64,000 bases of DNA from an uncultured Flavobacteriales bacterium (GTDB lineage Bacteria; Bacteroidota; Bacteroidia; Flavobacteriales_D; Sanyastnellaceae). Under the pieces are notes generated by a model that saw only the letters and a list, made by a program, of their open reading frames with translations, had not been told where the DNA came from and made no database searches. Made by a program: the position numbers and the translations under genes. The stretch lies in the NCBI GenBank assembly GCA_937881575.1, contig CALGEI010000199.1, positions 1 through 64,000 on the forward strand, read 5' to 3'. Position 1 is the first letter of the stretch; the number at the start of each line of letters is the position of its first letter. Shown piece by piece: positions 36,130 to 44,604 of the stretch.

Positions 36130-36294
36130 TTAACGTGTCAACCAGCGTACCGTCATCACCACGACGCCAACAAGGAATAGCAAGAAACTAATTTTGTTGA
36201 CTCCGTGCATCATGCGCAAGCTGGTGTCGACATTTTCGTCCCGGTGAAATAAGTTCAACGGGTTCAAGTAGTAGAGGACTTTCTTTAAAAACAT
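36130..36294 (-). CDS. Small membrane protein, DUF6728-like
   Basis: A 54-residue protein: an amphipathic start (MFLKKVLYYLNPLNLFHRDE), a short loop and one transmembrane helix (FLLFLVGVVVMTVRWL). It resembles the small DUF6728 proteins of Bacteroidota, of unknown function. The true start is the internal ATG at 36294; the longer frame overlaps ridA. It follows ridA by 22 bases on the same strand and converges with lptD. Confidence 0.65.
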   Translation of the reverse strand: MFLKKVLYYLNPLNLFHRDENVDTSLRMMHGVNKISFLLFLVGVVVMTVRWLTR

Positions 36295-36316
36295 AGCGTT
36301 TGAATTGAATGTGCGA

Positions 36317-36700
36317 TCAACGGTTACGGTGTGCGATGACTGAAATTTCGACACGGGCCCCTTTGGGCAGGCCCTTGACAAAGACCGCTTCCCGTGCCGG
36401 AAATGGTTCTGGGATGAGGCTTCGGTAGGTGGAGTCCATTCCCGCGTAATCCGCCGAATCAATCAGGAAAACAGTCGCCTTGACCACATGCTGAAGGCTC
36501 AATCCGGCTGCCTCAAGAATCCGTTCGACATTGGAAATGCTCTGCGTTGTGGCCAATTCGATGGTTTGAGCAACGAGTTCTCCCGTTTTGGGGTTCAGCG
36601 GGATTTGTCCGCTAACGAACAAGAGGTCACCTGCTTCAACGGCCTGGCTGTAGGCTGCGACAGGGGCTGCGGCTTGTGAGGATTGAATCGGCTTTGACAT
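36317..36700 (-). CDS. ridA: RidA family 2-iminobutanoate/2-iminopropanoate deaminase
   Basis: Hydrolyses reactive enamine and imine intermediates formed by PLP enzymes. The 127 residues match the usual size, with YSQAVEAGDLLFVSGQIPLNPKTG shortened as family N-terminus, the catalytic arginine in EAVFVKGLPKGARVEISVIA (ARVEI), and VFLID before it. It has its own promoter box four bases before the ATG. Confidence 0.94.
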   Translation of the reverse strand: MSKPIQSSQAAAPVAAYSQAVEAGDLLFVSGQIPLNPKTGELVAQTIELATTQSISNVERILEAAGLSLQHVVKATVFLIDSADYAGMDSTYRSLIPEPFPAREAVFVKGLPKGARVEISVIAHRNR

Positions 36701-36712
36701 GGTGCGAAACTA
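36701..36712 (-). promoter_or_regulatory. -7 box of ridA, leaderless layout
   Basis: On the minus strand TAGTTTCG, then CACC, then ATG: almost the same string as before cinA (TAATTTCG, CAGC, ATG). Confidence 0.6.
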
Positions 36713-36751
36713 CGCAGGGATTTCCCACCTTTGCACCTGAGCAATGCACCC

Positions 36752-37393
36752 ATGCGGATCTTAATCATCGACAACTACGATTCCTTCACTTGGAATTTGC
36801 AACATCTCCTGGTCTCCCAGGGTGCGACCGTGGATGTTTATCGGAACGATGAGGTTTTTCCGGCAGGGGTGGTCCATTACGACGGCTTGGTGCTTTCGCC
36901 AGGACCAGGGCTGCCTGAGGAGGCGGGGCAATTGATGCGGATTATCACCGTAGCATCGGCGCATGCCATTCCCGTTTTGGGAGTTTGCTTGGGAATGCAG
37001 GCCATAGCACAACATTATGGTGCCACCCTTCGCAATCTGGATGAGGTGCTACACGGGCGAACAACCCCGTTGACGACGATGATTCTGGAAGGAATCTTTG
37101 AAGGTCTCAAGTTGCCCTGTTCGGTCGCGCATTACCACAGTTGGGTAGTGAATGAATTGGATTTCCCCCCGAACCTGGAGATCACAGCGCGCAATGAACA
37201 GGGATTGCCCATGGCGCTGCGGCACCGGACTTTGCCTGTTGAAGCAGTTCAATTTCATCCGGAATCTGTTTTAACACCTGACGGTCCACGAATGGTGAGC
37301 AATTGGCTCAAAAGCGCGGCACGATATCGAGAGGTACACCCTGTTCAGCCTTCGATTGCGAGGCTTTGGATGGGTGAGTCAACGGACGATTGA
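36752..37393 (+). CDS. Anthranilate/aminodeoxychorismate synthase glutaminase subunit
   Basis: Class I glutamine amidotransferase of 213 residues that passes ammonia to chorismate for tryptophan or folate synthesis. The N-terminal ILIIDNYDSFTWNL, the nucleophile in GVCLGMQAIA and the His-Glu of VQFHPES are in place. TrpG and PabA cannot be told apart by this sequence, and no synthase subunit is next to it. A CACCTTTG box about 18 bases upstream is a possible promoter. Confidence 0.92.
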   Translation: MRILIIDNYDSFTWNLQHLLVSQGATVDVYRNDEVFPAGVVHYDGLVLSPGPGLPEEAGQLMRIITVASAHAIPVLGVCLGMQAIAQHYGATLRNLDEVLHGRTTPLTTMILEGIFEGLKLPCSVAHYHSWVVNELDFPPNLEITARNEQGLPMALRHRTLPVEAVQFHPESVLTPDGPRMVSNWLKSAARYREVHPVQPSIARLWMGESTDD

Positions 37394-37412
37394 ACCCTTC
37401 GATGCGGCCCAC

Positions 37413-37445
37413 AAAAAACCCCCTCCAAGCTCAGCTTGAAAGGGG
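37413..37445 (-). terminator. Terminator of the lipoprotein operon
   Basis: On the minus strand a G/C-rich stem with an interior mismatch is followed by six T's. It ends the three-lipoprotein run. Confidence 0.75.
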
Positions 37446-37469
37446 TGCATTGATGCGTGGTTTTGAATG

Positions 37470-38048
37470 TCAATCCCGATAGGTCGACATCACTTCCTCA
37501 AATGTGTCTTTGAACTGATCGTAGTTGTATTCTGCGCGAATGCGTTCTTCTTGCTTTAAACCGTCGACGTAGGCATCGGCAATGTTTTGGCCGCTCAATT
37601 CGACCGCCAAATAAGCGATGTATTTCGTTCCTTCCGTCATGGTCAACTCCTGACAGATGGTAATGGCTCCTGTGAGCTGCTTGTTCACAATCGTTCGAGA
37701 CAATTCGTTGAATTTGCTTGTGGCTTCCTCCGTGTTGTTGAATCCCAGCTGAGTTGCTTGGTTTTCTGCAACGATTTCTATGGTGGCTTCGACCGCTCGA
37801 GCCAACGTAGCTTCTGCATTTTGCCGCGCGATTTTCTTGGCAATTTCACGCTGTGGGCTGGTTCCTGTTGCTGAAGCTCGGAAGTATTCACCGTTCGTTA
37901 AGAATTCAGGCCCCGAGCAGTACTCGACGATGCGCACCTCTCCTCGACTATCCGGTGTTGATGTGGTTTCTTTTTCTCCTTTGCAACTTGTTAATCCAAG
38001 GGCAAGGATGGCTGCACAAGCAGCGAGGGTTTGGGTTGATTTCATCAT
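37470..38048 (-). CDS. LPP20-like lipoprotein
   Basis: A 192-residue protein with a signal ending in a lipobox (LGLTSC). The mature part, with an IAKKIARQNAEATLARAVEA segment after a short strand, resembles the LPP20 family of outer-membrane lipoproteins (the fold of Vibrio FlgP). The C-terminal 60 residues are acidic and tyrosine-rich. Two adjacent ATGs (38048 and 38045) can start it. It lies 70 bases after the larger LPP20 gene and is the last gene of the run. Confidence 0.72.
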   Translation of the reverse strand: MMKSTQTLAACAAILALGLTSCKGEKETTSTPDSRGEVRIVEYCSGPEFLTNGEYFRASATGTSPQREIAKKIARQNAEATLARAVEATIEIVAENQATQLGFNNTEEATSKFNELSRTIVNKQLTGAITICQELTMTEGTKYIAYLAVELSGQNIADAYVDGLKQEERIRAEYNYDQFKDTFEEVMSTYRD

Positions 38049-38118
38049 AGTAGCGGGTTGATCTTTAGATGTGACAAGCCAATAAGCGTGCCAAACAATT
38101 TTCAGGAAATTTAGACAA

Positions 38119-39504
38119 TTATTGATACAAAGAGGTTAAAAGTTCTCGGACGAATGACCCCTGAATTTCGACTTGTGCTTTCCGGTAGGCTTCATTGTGG
38201 GCGGCGTCCCAATTCAATTGGACGCCCTTGATGTTTTGCAAATTTCGTTGCAACACCGCTGATCCTTTGCTTGTTTCCAAAACAATGCGAGCGTCTAGCA
38301 ACGCGGTGAAGAATCCGTTTCCTGAACCAGCGCGGCGCGTATCCGATTCCAATGTGAGCACCAGGTCGGCTTGTTGAGCCGCATTGACCCACTGGATGCC
38401 TGCATCATTGAGCCCTTGTGCCAAGGCATCGCGAAGCTTTGATTGACTCGATTGTCTGCCGGCAATCAGCTCAGTAGATTCAATGAATATGGTCGGTGGC
38501 GGCAACAGGATGGGCCAGGTCTGTTGCGGTTCTATGAGCGTGCCGAGTAGCTTAGAGACTTTAGAGTCTTGCAAAGTGGGCATCAGCTCATCCAGTGGAA
38601 TCGTCGCTTTCAATTCGCTTCGTTTCAATCCTGTTTCGAACCCCTCTAGCAGGATTTCAGACCAACCATTTTCCCCCACAGTGAGCGAAGCCTTCCGTGG
38701 TAAGGTTCCTCGATTATAGGTCCACTCGATGGGAATCCCTGCGACTGCGATGTTGTTGAATTGGACTTGGCAACTCCCTGTTCCTGAATAACGTTGTTGG
38801 AACGCCAAGGTGATTTCTGGCGTTTGTCCAGTAAGACGCAATCCTCCGATGATTCCGCTCATACCATCCAAACAAGCCCGGTCTAAGGCCATCGTTTGAC
38901 CGTCGGAAGATTTCCAGAGATTGACTTCGCCCCAGTATTTCTCGATGGACTCCAAGCTGCGAATGAATCGATCCAGGGCTTGTTGGATATCGCCAATTTT
39001 TGCAGCTTCTTGCGCTGAAACCCAATAATCTCCGGCGAGCTCAAGGGCAGCAGTTTTTCGTTCCTTTCGGATGCGGTCGTAGGTTGCTTGACTGAGGCGG
39101 TAATAGGTCCAGACCTCGTTTTCGTTTTCAAAATATCCAACGCGCTCATACCCTTCGAGATCTTCTGCGGAAGAACTGGTGATTGTCTCCGAGAAACTCT
39201 GTCCAGCGACGCCTTGGAATTGGGTGGAATTCAAAACAGATTTAGAGTCGATGCTCACACGAATTTGACCTGCTAACTCAGACAAAGCCTGTTTTTGCGC
39301 CCGTTCAGAAGCGTCGGCCGGGAATTGTAGTTTGCTTGCGCTTGCTACACCGACATAATACCCCGGGATTTGAGGGCGTGATTGCACCCAATCCGGGAAA
39401 GACTCAGCCAACTCTTTGCTTCCTGTGCAACCGCTCAAAAGCACAATGCCCGCGAGTACCCACAGCCACGTGAATGCGATAAAGGGGCGAACGTGACTTC
39501 TCAT
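38119..39504 (-). CDS. LPP20 family lipoprotein
   Basis: A 461-residue lipoprotein (lipobox LLSGC). After FPDWVQSRPQIPGYYVGVAS, shortened from the family's first strand, comes an alternating helix with RAQKQALSELAGQIRVSI, characteristic of LPP20 proteins. The middle 200 residues are beta-rich, and a C-terminal domain (from residue 350) has ADLVLTLESDTRR followed by LLDARIVLET, like a second, TolB/FlgO-related fold. Function is unknown. It overlaps the CsgG-like gene by four bases. Confidence 0.72.
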   Translation of the reverse strand: MRSHVRPFIAFTWLWVLAGIVLLSGCTGSKELAESFPDWVQSRPQIPGYYVGVASASKLQFPADASERAQKQALSELAGQIRVSIDSKSVLNSTQFQGVAGQSFSETITSSSAEDLEGYERVGYFENENEVWTYYRLSQATYDRIRKERKTAALELAGDYWVSAQEAAKIGDIQQALDRFIRSLESIEKYWGEVNLWKSSDGQTMALDRACLDGMSGIIGGLRLTGQTPEITLAFQQRYSGTGSCQVQFNNIAVAGIPIEWTYNRGTLPRKASLTVGENGWSEILLEGFETGLKRSELKATIPLDELMPTLQDSKVSKLLGTLIEPQQTWPILLPPPTIFIESTELIAGRQSSQSKLRDALAQGLNDAGIQWVNAAQQADLVLTLESDTRRAGSGNGFFTALLDARIVLETSKGSAVLQRNLQNIKGVQLNWDAAHNEAYRKAQVEIQGSFVRELLTSLYQ

Positions 39505-40871
39505 GGAATCAGTAAATGCAATTTATTTTCGATTTGTGCTCGAATGTCACGGGTCAAAATCTCCACGTTGTTGTTGACCATGACAGATTCATCGGATAAG
39601 GAATTACGGGCTTTGAGCAAGGCTTCAAGACTGCGCTTGCCCAACCGATTCACACCCCCAATTTTGAAGGCTGGATAGACGTTGTTGTTGTTTCCTTGGT
39701 ATTGTGCAAAGTGTATTTTATCCATGGTCTCTGAACTCAGCATCTCAGACATCAGGTTTTGTCCGGTTTCCAATGAAATGAGCGTGATGCGAAATGTAAT
39801 TCGAACTTGGCGATTCGCAGTATACTCGCTGTATTGAATCTCGCGGAATTTCTTTTCATAGACTTTTTTCCCTTCCTCTGTAATGCTCTTTTCACGGTAG
39901 CTTTCATAACCGCGCTTCTCCTCTCGTTGAACGTTCGATGTGATGACCTCGCAATTGACAACCTGTCCCTTTAAAAGTGTTTTGGCCCCTAACAACTCGC
40001 CCACTTCAACCACCGAATTTGCATTCAAGACACCGCTCAAAGCGAGCTGTTGTTCTTGCAAAATCAAGGCTTGATTCTCGCGGTCAACAATTTCTAGAAA
40101 GGGGTCTGAAGACTTCATCAAGGCTTGCTCGACGTACGATTGAAATTTTGAATCCAATCCGGGCTGACTCGTTCCGTTTTCAAAGGGGAGCAATGCGATG
40201 GTGAAAACACCATTTGACAGGGCCTTTTCTCGGAAGGTTTGAGCTTCCTTATAGGTGGGATCTCGCGCTATGATTTCGGAAAAGAGCGCGTGAGCGGCTC
40301 GCCACTTTTCACCTTCAAAATCCACCATGGCCTGGCGATACCGCGGCTCACAAAACGCAATGTTTGACCACTGAACGGCATCCTCATGCGCAGGCTCCAG
40401 GCGCACAATTTCATCGAAGAAAGCTTGCGCAAGCTCGAATTGCTCCTTTTCGAGTGCGGCCATCCCGTCGTCGTACAATTCCTGCATGTGGGCTTTTCGG
40501 ACCTGTTGGTATGCCGCCTTCGCAGATTCTAACACGATGAGCTGGACGCCCGCCCGCTCAACGCGTTCAGTATATTTCAATGCATCTTCATAGGAGAGGA
40601 CTGCCTCTGATCGATTTCCCCTCAACTGAGCTTGCTCAAAACGATCGATTTTCTCATTCAATACCCACTGGCCGGCACGCTGCAATGCCAAGATCGCATC
40701 GGGATTTCCGCGATCTTTCATCACCGCTGTGAAGTAGTAGTCTGCCGCTTGATGCATCAAGCCCACATCCTCCATTTTTTGGCCTCGTTTGACAAAGGCT
40801 TTCGATCCATTGCAGCCTACGGCCAAGAGTGCGATGAAGAAAATCAGGAAAGGTTTGATCAGAAGGCGCAT
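39501..40871 (-). CDS. CsgG-like lipoprotein with helical repeats
   Basis: A 456-residue lipoprotein (lipobox AVGC). Residues about 30-235 are helical TPR-like repeats (QAADYYFTAVMKDRGNPDAI is shortened, then ELAQAFFDEIVRLEPAHEDA, then ALFSEIIARDPTYKEA). Residues about 245-350 are a CsgG-type domain: IALLPFENGT, EIVDRENQALILQEQ and LLGAKTLLKGQV. CsgG itself forms the curli secretion pore in the outer membrane; related domains occur in FlgT and other envelope proteins. The real start at MRLLIKPFLIFF is set by the signal peptide. It is the first gene of the three-lipoprotein run. Confidence 0.78.
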   Translation of the reverse strand: MRLLIKPFLIFFIALLAVGCNGSKAFVKRGQKMEDVGLMHQAADYYFTAVMKDRGNPDAILALQRAGQWVLNEKIDRFEQAQLRGNRSEAVLSYEDALKYTERVERAGVQLIVLESAKAAYQQVRKAHMQELYDDGMAALEKEQFELAQAFFDEIVRLEPAHEDAVQWSNIAFCEPRYRQAMVDFEGEKWRAAHALFSEIIARDPTYKEAQTFREKALSNGVFTIALLPFENGTSQPGLDSKFQSYVEQALMKSSDPFLEIVDRENQALILQEQQLALSGVLNANSVVEVGELLGAKTLLKGQVVNCEVITSNVQREEKRGYESYREKSITEEGKKVYEKKFREIQYSEYTANRQVRITFRITLISLETGQNLMSEMLSSETMDKIHFAQYQGNNNNVYPAFKIGGVNRLGKRSLEALLKARNSLSDESVMVNNNVEILTRDIRAQIENKLHLLIP

Positions 40872-40970
40872 GGTTGAATTTGGAGACAGCGATGTGCGAG
40901 CTTTAAGAGCGCAATTTAACGTCATCCGGACGTGTTCAAAGCGAAATTCATGCCAAGCTTTCGGTTGCTG

Positions 40971-40978
40971 TACCTTTG
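40971..40978 (+). promoter_or_regulatory. -7 box upstream of the saccharopine dehydrogenase-like gene
   Basis: TACCTTTG, an exact TAnnTTTG match, 21 bases before the ATG at 41000. Confidence 0.6.
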
Positions 40979-40999
40979 GCACGCTAGCTGACTACTCTT

Positions 41000-42343
41000 A
41001 TGGAATTAGAAAAAACAATTTTGATATTGGGAGCCGGGCGATCAAGCTCCTCCTTAATCCAGGCTCTTTTGGAGAAGGCCTCATCGGGCAATTGGAAAGT
41101 CGTTGTCGGAGATATGGACGCCGCTCTGGCGCAATCCAAATGCAACGCGCACCCTCGATCTGAATGGTTTGGGATTGATCCCAAAGACCCTTCAGACCGC
41201 AACAACCGAATAGCTCAAGCGGATCTGGTCATTTCCATGGTACCCGCATTTCTCCACCCTGAAATTGCTGCGTTGGCCATTGAATCCGGCGTTCCCGTGA
41301 TCACTCCGAGCTATGTGGGTCCTGAAATGGAAGCGTTGCATGAACGGGCTTGTGAGAAGGGTGTGCTGGTGTTGAATGAAATCGGTTTGGACCCTGGGAT
41401 TGATCATTTGAGCGCTGCTCAAATTTTAGATCGAATTCGGAATGAAGGAGGAAACATCAAAGCCTTTGAATCGTTTTGTGGAGGTTTGATTGCACCAGAA
41501 TCGGACGACAACCCGTGGCATTATAAATTCAGCTGGAATCCACGCAATGTGATCTTAGCCGGTCAAGCGGGTGCGGCTACATTCTTAGAGGGAGGCAAAC
41601 ATCGCTTGATTCCTCCCCACCGGGTCTTCAAGGATGCAAGGAGAATCGAAGTTGCTGGCGTTCCCTATGAAGGCTATCCCAACCGGGACTCCTTGGCTTA
41701 TGAGGAAAAGTATGGATTGACAGGGGTGAAAACGTTGATTCGAGGAACACTGCGAGGGGATGGTTTTTGCTCAGGTTGGGATGTTTTGGTCCAATTGGGA
41801 TGTGTTCGGGATGACGTGGAATTGGTTTGGGATGAAGGCATCTCGTGGGCGGCTTGGATGCGCTCGTTTGTTCCAGCAAGTGCCGCCAAGTTGTCATTGA
41901 GAGAAGCCATTCAGTCGATAACAGGGACGTCTGATGCGAGTTTGGATCGATTGGCATGGCTGGGGTTGATGAGCGATGACCAAGGCCCGAAAATATGCAA
42001 GGGAACGCCAGCCCGTATCATTCAAGACTTGCTTGAAGAGAAGTGGCGATTGCTGCCGGATGACCGAGATCTCGTGGTGATGTGGCATCGATTTGAATAT
42101 GAGCTCAATGGACAGATGCACGAAATCACGAGTTCACTGGTTTTAGAGGGCCGAGATTCAACATTTACAGCCATGTCGGATACGGTTGGATGGCCCATGG
42201 CATTGGCCGCGGAGGCCATACTAACGGGCAAGTTTACGCGGACCGGTGTGGAGGTGCCCTTGCATCGGGATTACTACGATGTGCTGATGCCAGGATTGGA
42301 GTCCATGGGTGTGCAATTCAAAGAAGAGCGCCGGACATGGTAA
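41000..42343 (+). CDS. Saccharopine dehydrogenase family protein
   Basis: NAD(P)-dependent oxidoreductase of 447 residues. The N-terminal Rossmann motif ILILGAGRSSSSLI, SMVPAFLHPEIA and NEIGLDPGIDHLSA are saccharopine dehydrogenase features; the C-terminal half is the Sacchrp_dh_C type. In eukaryotes this enzyme catabolises lysine via saccharopine; whether the bacterial gene acts on lysine is a family inference. No reductase partner is adjacent, so the pathway is open. Confidence 0.88.
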   Translation: MELEKTILILGAGRSSSSLIQALLEKASSGNWKVVVGDMDAALAQSKCNAHPRSEWFGIDPKDPSDRNNRIAQADLVISMVPAFLHPEIAALAIESGVPVITPSYVGPEMEALHERACEKGVLVLNEIGLDPGIDHLSAAQILDRIRNEGGNIKAFESFCGGLIAPESDDNPWHYKFSWNPRNVILAGQAGAATFLEGGKHRLIPPHRVFKDARRIEVAGVPYEGYPNRDSLAYEEKYGLTGVKTLIRGTLRGDGFCSGWDVLVQLGCVRDDVELVWDEGISWAAWMRSFVPASAAKLSLREAIQSITGTSDASLDRLAWLGLMSDDQGPKICKGTPARIIQDLLEEKWRLLPDDRDLVVMWHRFEYELNGQMHEITSSLVLEGRDSTFTAMSDTVGWPMALAAEAILTGKFTRTGVEVPLHRDYYDVLMPGLESMGVQFKEERRTW

Positions 42344-42786
42344 TCCTCAGCGGAGTGATTTGTTGCCTTTGTTGGGGAGCTCCGGCATGGCCAACAGATG
42401 GCGTCGCGTCGAGGGATTGGGTGGTCGATGCGCTGCAATGGCGTTTCCATCGTGGTTTGGATGATTGCGATGAGATCGTACCAGCCTTGGATGCCATGAC
42501 ATTGGAGTGGATTTCCGAATCAACGGAGCTGACACTGGAGATTCAGCAATCGGAATGGCCTTTTTTGGAAAAAGCTCCGGAACTGCTGCCCGTGCTAATT
42601 CAAGCGAAAGCCATGGGCACGATGCTGGAGATAAAAGGGGACGAAAAAGCACAGCGTAACGTGGTTCGAAACGTACGCCGGGTTGTCCGAAAAACAGCGG
42701 GATTGCCCGTCAGAGCTCTGCGCTCCGACTTTCGCTCTTTGCTTCGTTCAGCCGAATACAAACGTGGTCACCGAAGCAACAAATAG
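42337..42786 (+). CDS. Hypothetical exported protein
   Basis: A 149-residue protein that I do not recognise. A hydrophobic start (MVILSGVICCLCWGAPAWP) is a likely signal peptide, followed by an acidic and then a basic helical region ending in arginine-rich RNVRRVVRKT. The ATG at 42337 overlaps the previous stop by seven bases; the longer frame upstream is a shadow of the saccharopine dehydrogenase gene. Probably co-transcribed with it. Confidence 0.6.
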   Translation: MVILSGVICCLCWGAPAWPTDGVASRDWVVDALQWRFHRGLDDCDEIVPALDAMTLEWISESTELTLEIQQSEWPFLEKAPELLPVLIQAKAMGTMLEIKGDEKAQRNVVRNVRRVVRKTAGLPVRALRSDFRSLLRSAEYKRGHRSNK

Positions 42787-42957
42787 AAAAATGACAAGCG
42801 CATAAAAACGCAATGGAATGCTGTGCATGCTCTTGTTTACGTACGATGCGTCTGAGGGTTGCAATGAATCCGTTTCTTTTTTCGTTTCCAACAACAATTT
42901 TTCAGCCTGTCGGGTTAGGTTTGAACATTCCTAGTTTCAATTTCGCCTACACGAGTC
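42787..42957. other. Spacer before ispH
   Basis: About 170 bases. On the plus strand a CAATTTCG box resembling the -7 element lies about 12 bases before the ispH ATG. On the minus strand a short frame (42748-42897) reads as a single-helix membrane protein; see the findings. I see nothing else. Confidence 0.35.
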
Positions 42958-44223
42958 ATGCGTTCATTTGAGGTTCCTGCGTTTTACCAAAGTCCGATCA
43001 TTGCCCGCATCAAACACGCTCGAAAAGTGCGGGATCCGCGCAAGCAAGATTTCACGCCATCCGTCCTTGATTTTGGCACGGTGAAGTTTGTTTTGTCTCG
43101 CCATTTTGGGTTTTGCTATGGCGTCGAAAATGCCATCGAAATAGCCTATAAAGCCATTGAAGAAAATCCGGGCAAAAGGATATTCCTATTGAGTCAAATG
43201 ATTCACAATCCAGAGGTCAACTCAGACCTGCAAAGCAGGGGTGTAGAGTTTTTAATGGATACCGAGGGGCGGGAACTCATCCCCAGAACCGAGCTGAAGT
43301 CGGAGGATGTCGTGCTGATTCCAGCATTTGGCACCACCGTAGAAATGGAAGCTTATTTGCTGGAACTGGGAGTCGACGTATCCCGCTACAATACCACGTG
43401 TCCATTCGTTGAGAAGGTTTGGAAGCGCGCAGCGAAGCTGGCCAATGAGAGTCACACCATCATCATTCATGGGAAACCCAACCACGAAGAGACTCGGGCC
43501 ACCTTTAGCCACGCCAAATCAAAGGGGCATGCTTTGGTCATCAAAGACATGGGGGAGGCGATTGTGCTGGGGGGATTCATTTCGGGCGAGCGGCCAATGG
43601 CGTCGTTCAAAGAATATTTTTCAGGTCGGTCAACGGAAGACTTTGACCCAGAGATGCATTTAAAACGCGTGGGCGTTGTCAACCAAACGACGATGTTGGC
43701 GAGTGAAACCCAAGCGATCAGCGATCGCGTGCGTCAAGCCATTGAGGAGAGAGAAGGGAGTTCGAATTCCGGTCATTTTGCACAAACCCGGGACACGCTT
43801 TGCTATGCGACCAATGACAACCAGCAGGCGACCCAAGCGGCATTGCAAACACAGTCGTTGGATGTCGCTGTCGTCGTGGGTGGTTACAACAGTTCCAATA
43901 CATCGCATCTTGTTGAACTTTGTGAAGAGCAATTGCCGACGTTTTTCATTCGAAATGAACTGGAATTCCAAGAGGATGGGCTAGTGAATCACTTTGATTG
44001 GCGCACAGGATTGCATCAACAAACGATGTCGCCTTGGCCTGAGTCAGGGGGTGCGAATATTCCGACAATCTTAATTACCAGTGGAGCCTCGTGTCCAGAC
44101 GCTTCCGTCGACCGTGTGGTGCAATCTATTTTGGGCTTTTATCCAAATAGTCGGAATGTGGAAGACGTGTTCATTGAATTTGAACAACGTCATGCGTTGA
44201 AAGCGAGTGCCACTGAGACTTGA
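42958..44223 (+). CDS. ispH: 4-hydroxy-3-methylbut-2-enyl diphosphate reductase
   Basis: Last step of the MEP pathway: reduces HMBPP to IPP and DMAPP, using a 4Fe-4S cluster. The three cluster cysteines are in GFCYGV, NTTCPFV and SGASCPD. At 421 residues it is of the long type (E. coli IspH has about 316), with an insertion in the middle (around SFKEYFSGRSTEDFDPEMHL, shortened) that is also known from plants and cyanobacteria. It supplies precursors for the carotenoid operon 6 kb downstream. Confidence 0.95.
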   Translation: MRSFEVPAFYQSPIIARIKHARKVRDPRKQDFTPSVLDFGTVKFVLSRHFGFCYGVENAIEIAYKAIEENPGKRIFLLSQMIHNPEVNSDLQSRGVEFLMDTEGRELIPRTELKSEDVVLIPAFGTTVEMEAYLLELGVDVSRYNTTCPFVEKVWKRAAKLANESHTIIIHGKPNHEETRATFSHAKSKGHALVIKDMGEAIVLGGFISGERPMASFKEYFSGRSTEDFDPEMHLKRVGVVNQTTMLASETQAISDRVRQAIEEREGSSNSGHFAQTRDTLCYATNDNQQATQAALQTQSLDVAVVVGGYNSSNTSHLVELCEEQLPTFFIRNELEFQEDGLVNHFDWRTGLHQQTMSPWPESGGANIPTILITSGASCPDASVDRVVQSILGFYPNSRNVEDVFIEFEQRHALKASATET

Positions 44224-44227
44224 ATCC

Positions 44228-44241
44228 TACCTTTGGTCGAG
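44228..44241 (+). promoter_or_regulatory. -7 box of the mutL run
   Basis: TACCTTTG at 44228-44235 (exact TAnnTTTG) ends six bases before the ATG at 44242. Confidence 0.55.
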
Positions 44242-44604
44242 ATGCAAGCTCCTAGACTCCGTTCCATGTTTCGAAACGTTCGCGTTGAGCCGCGGAAGTT
44301 TACTTTTCGCTCCCGGCATTTGCCAGAATTGGATGGCACATGGATGGAGCGCAAGGAAAGAATCGAGCAAGAACTTCAAGGAGTTGAGGGGCCAACGCAC
44401 CGACCAATTAGACTTCGGAAGTCGGCTCCAACGGCGGCTTCAGATCGTTTGGAACGGCGCCAGGCCCAAATCCAGTCGTCCAAGTGGGCCATGCTCCGCG
44501 CCGCTCTGATTGCGGTCGGTTTGGTTTGGTTGGCGTGGAAGGGTTTGCAGTGGGTTGAACAAAGTGATTTCAGTGGCGTGCTAAAGTGGATGGAAGATGC
44601 CTGA
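44242..44604 (+). CDS. Small membrane protein upstream of mutL
   Basis: A 120-residue protein that I do not recognise. The first 80 residues are basic and probably cytoplasmic (RNVRVEPRKFTFRSRHLPE is shortened, then MERKERIEQELQ); one transmembrane helix follows (WAMLRAALIAVGLVWLAW). It overlaps mutL by eight bases, so it is coupled to it. The ATG at 44242 is supported by the promoter; 44266 (MFRNVRV) is an alternative. Confidence 0.65.
   Translation: MQAPRLRSMFRNVRVEPRKFTFRSRHLPELDGTWMERKERIEQELQGVEGPTHRPIRLRKSAPTAASDRLERRQAQIQSSKWAMLRAALIAVGLVWLAWKGLQWVEQSDFSGVLKWMEDA

Noticed and set aside
37413-37445. A terminator for the glutaminase gene on the plus strand
   Set aside because: The T-run lies on the minus strand; on the plus strand the stem is preceded by A's and followed by no T's, so it ends the lipoprotein run instead.
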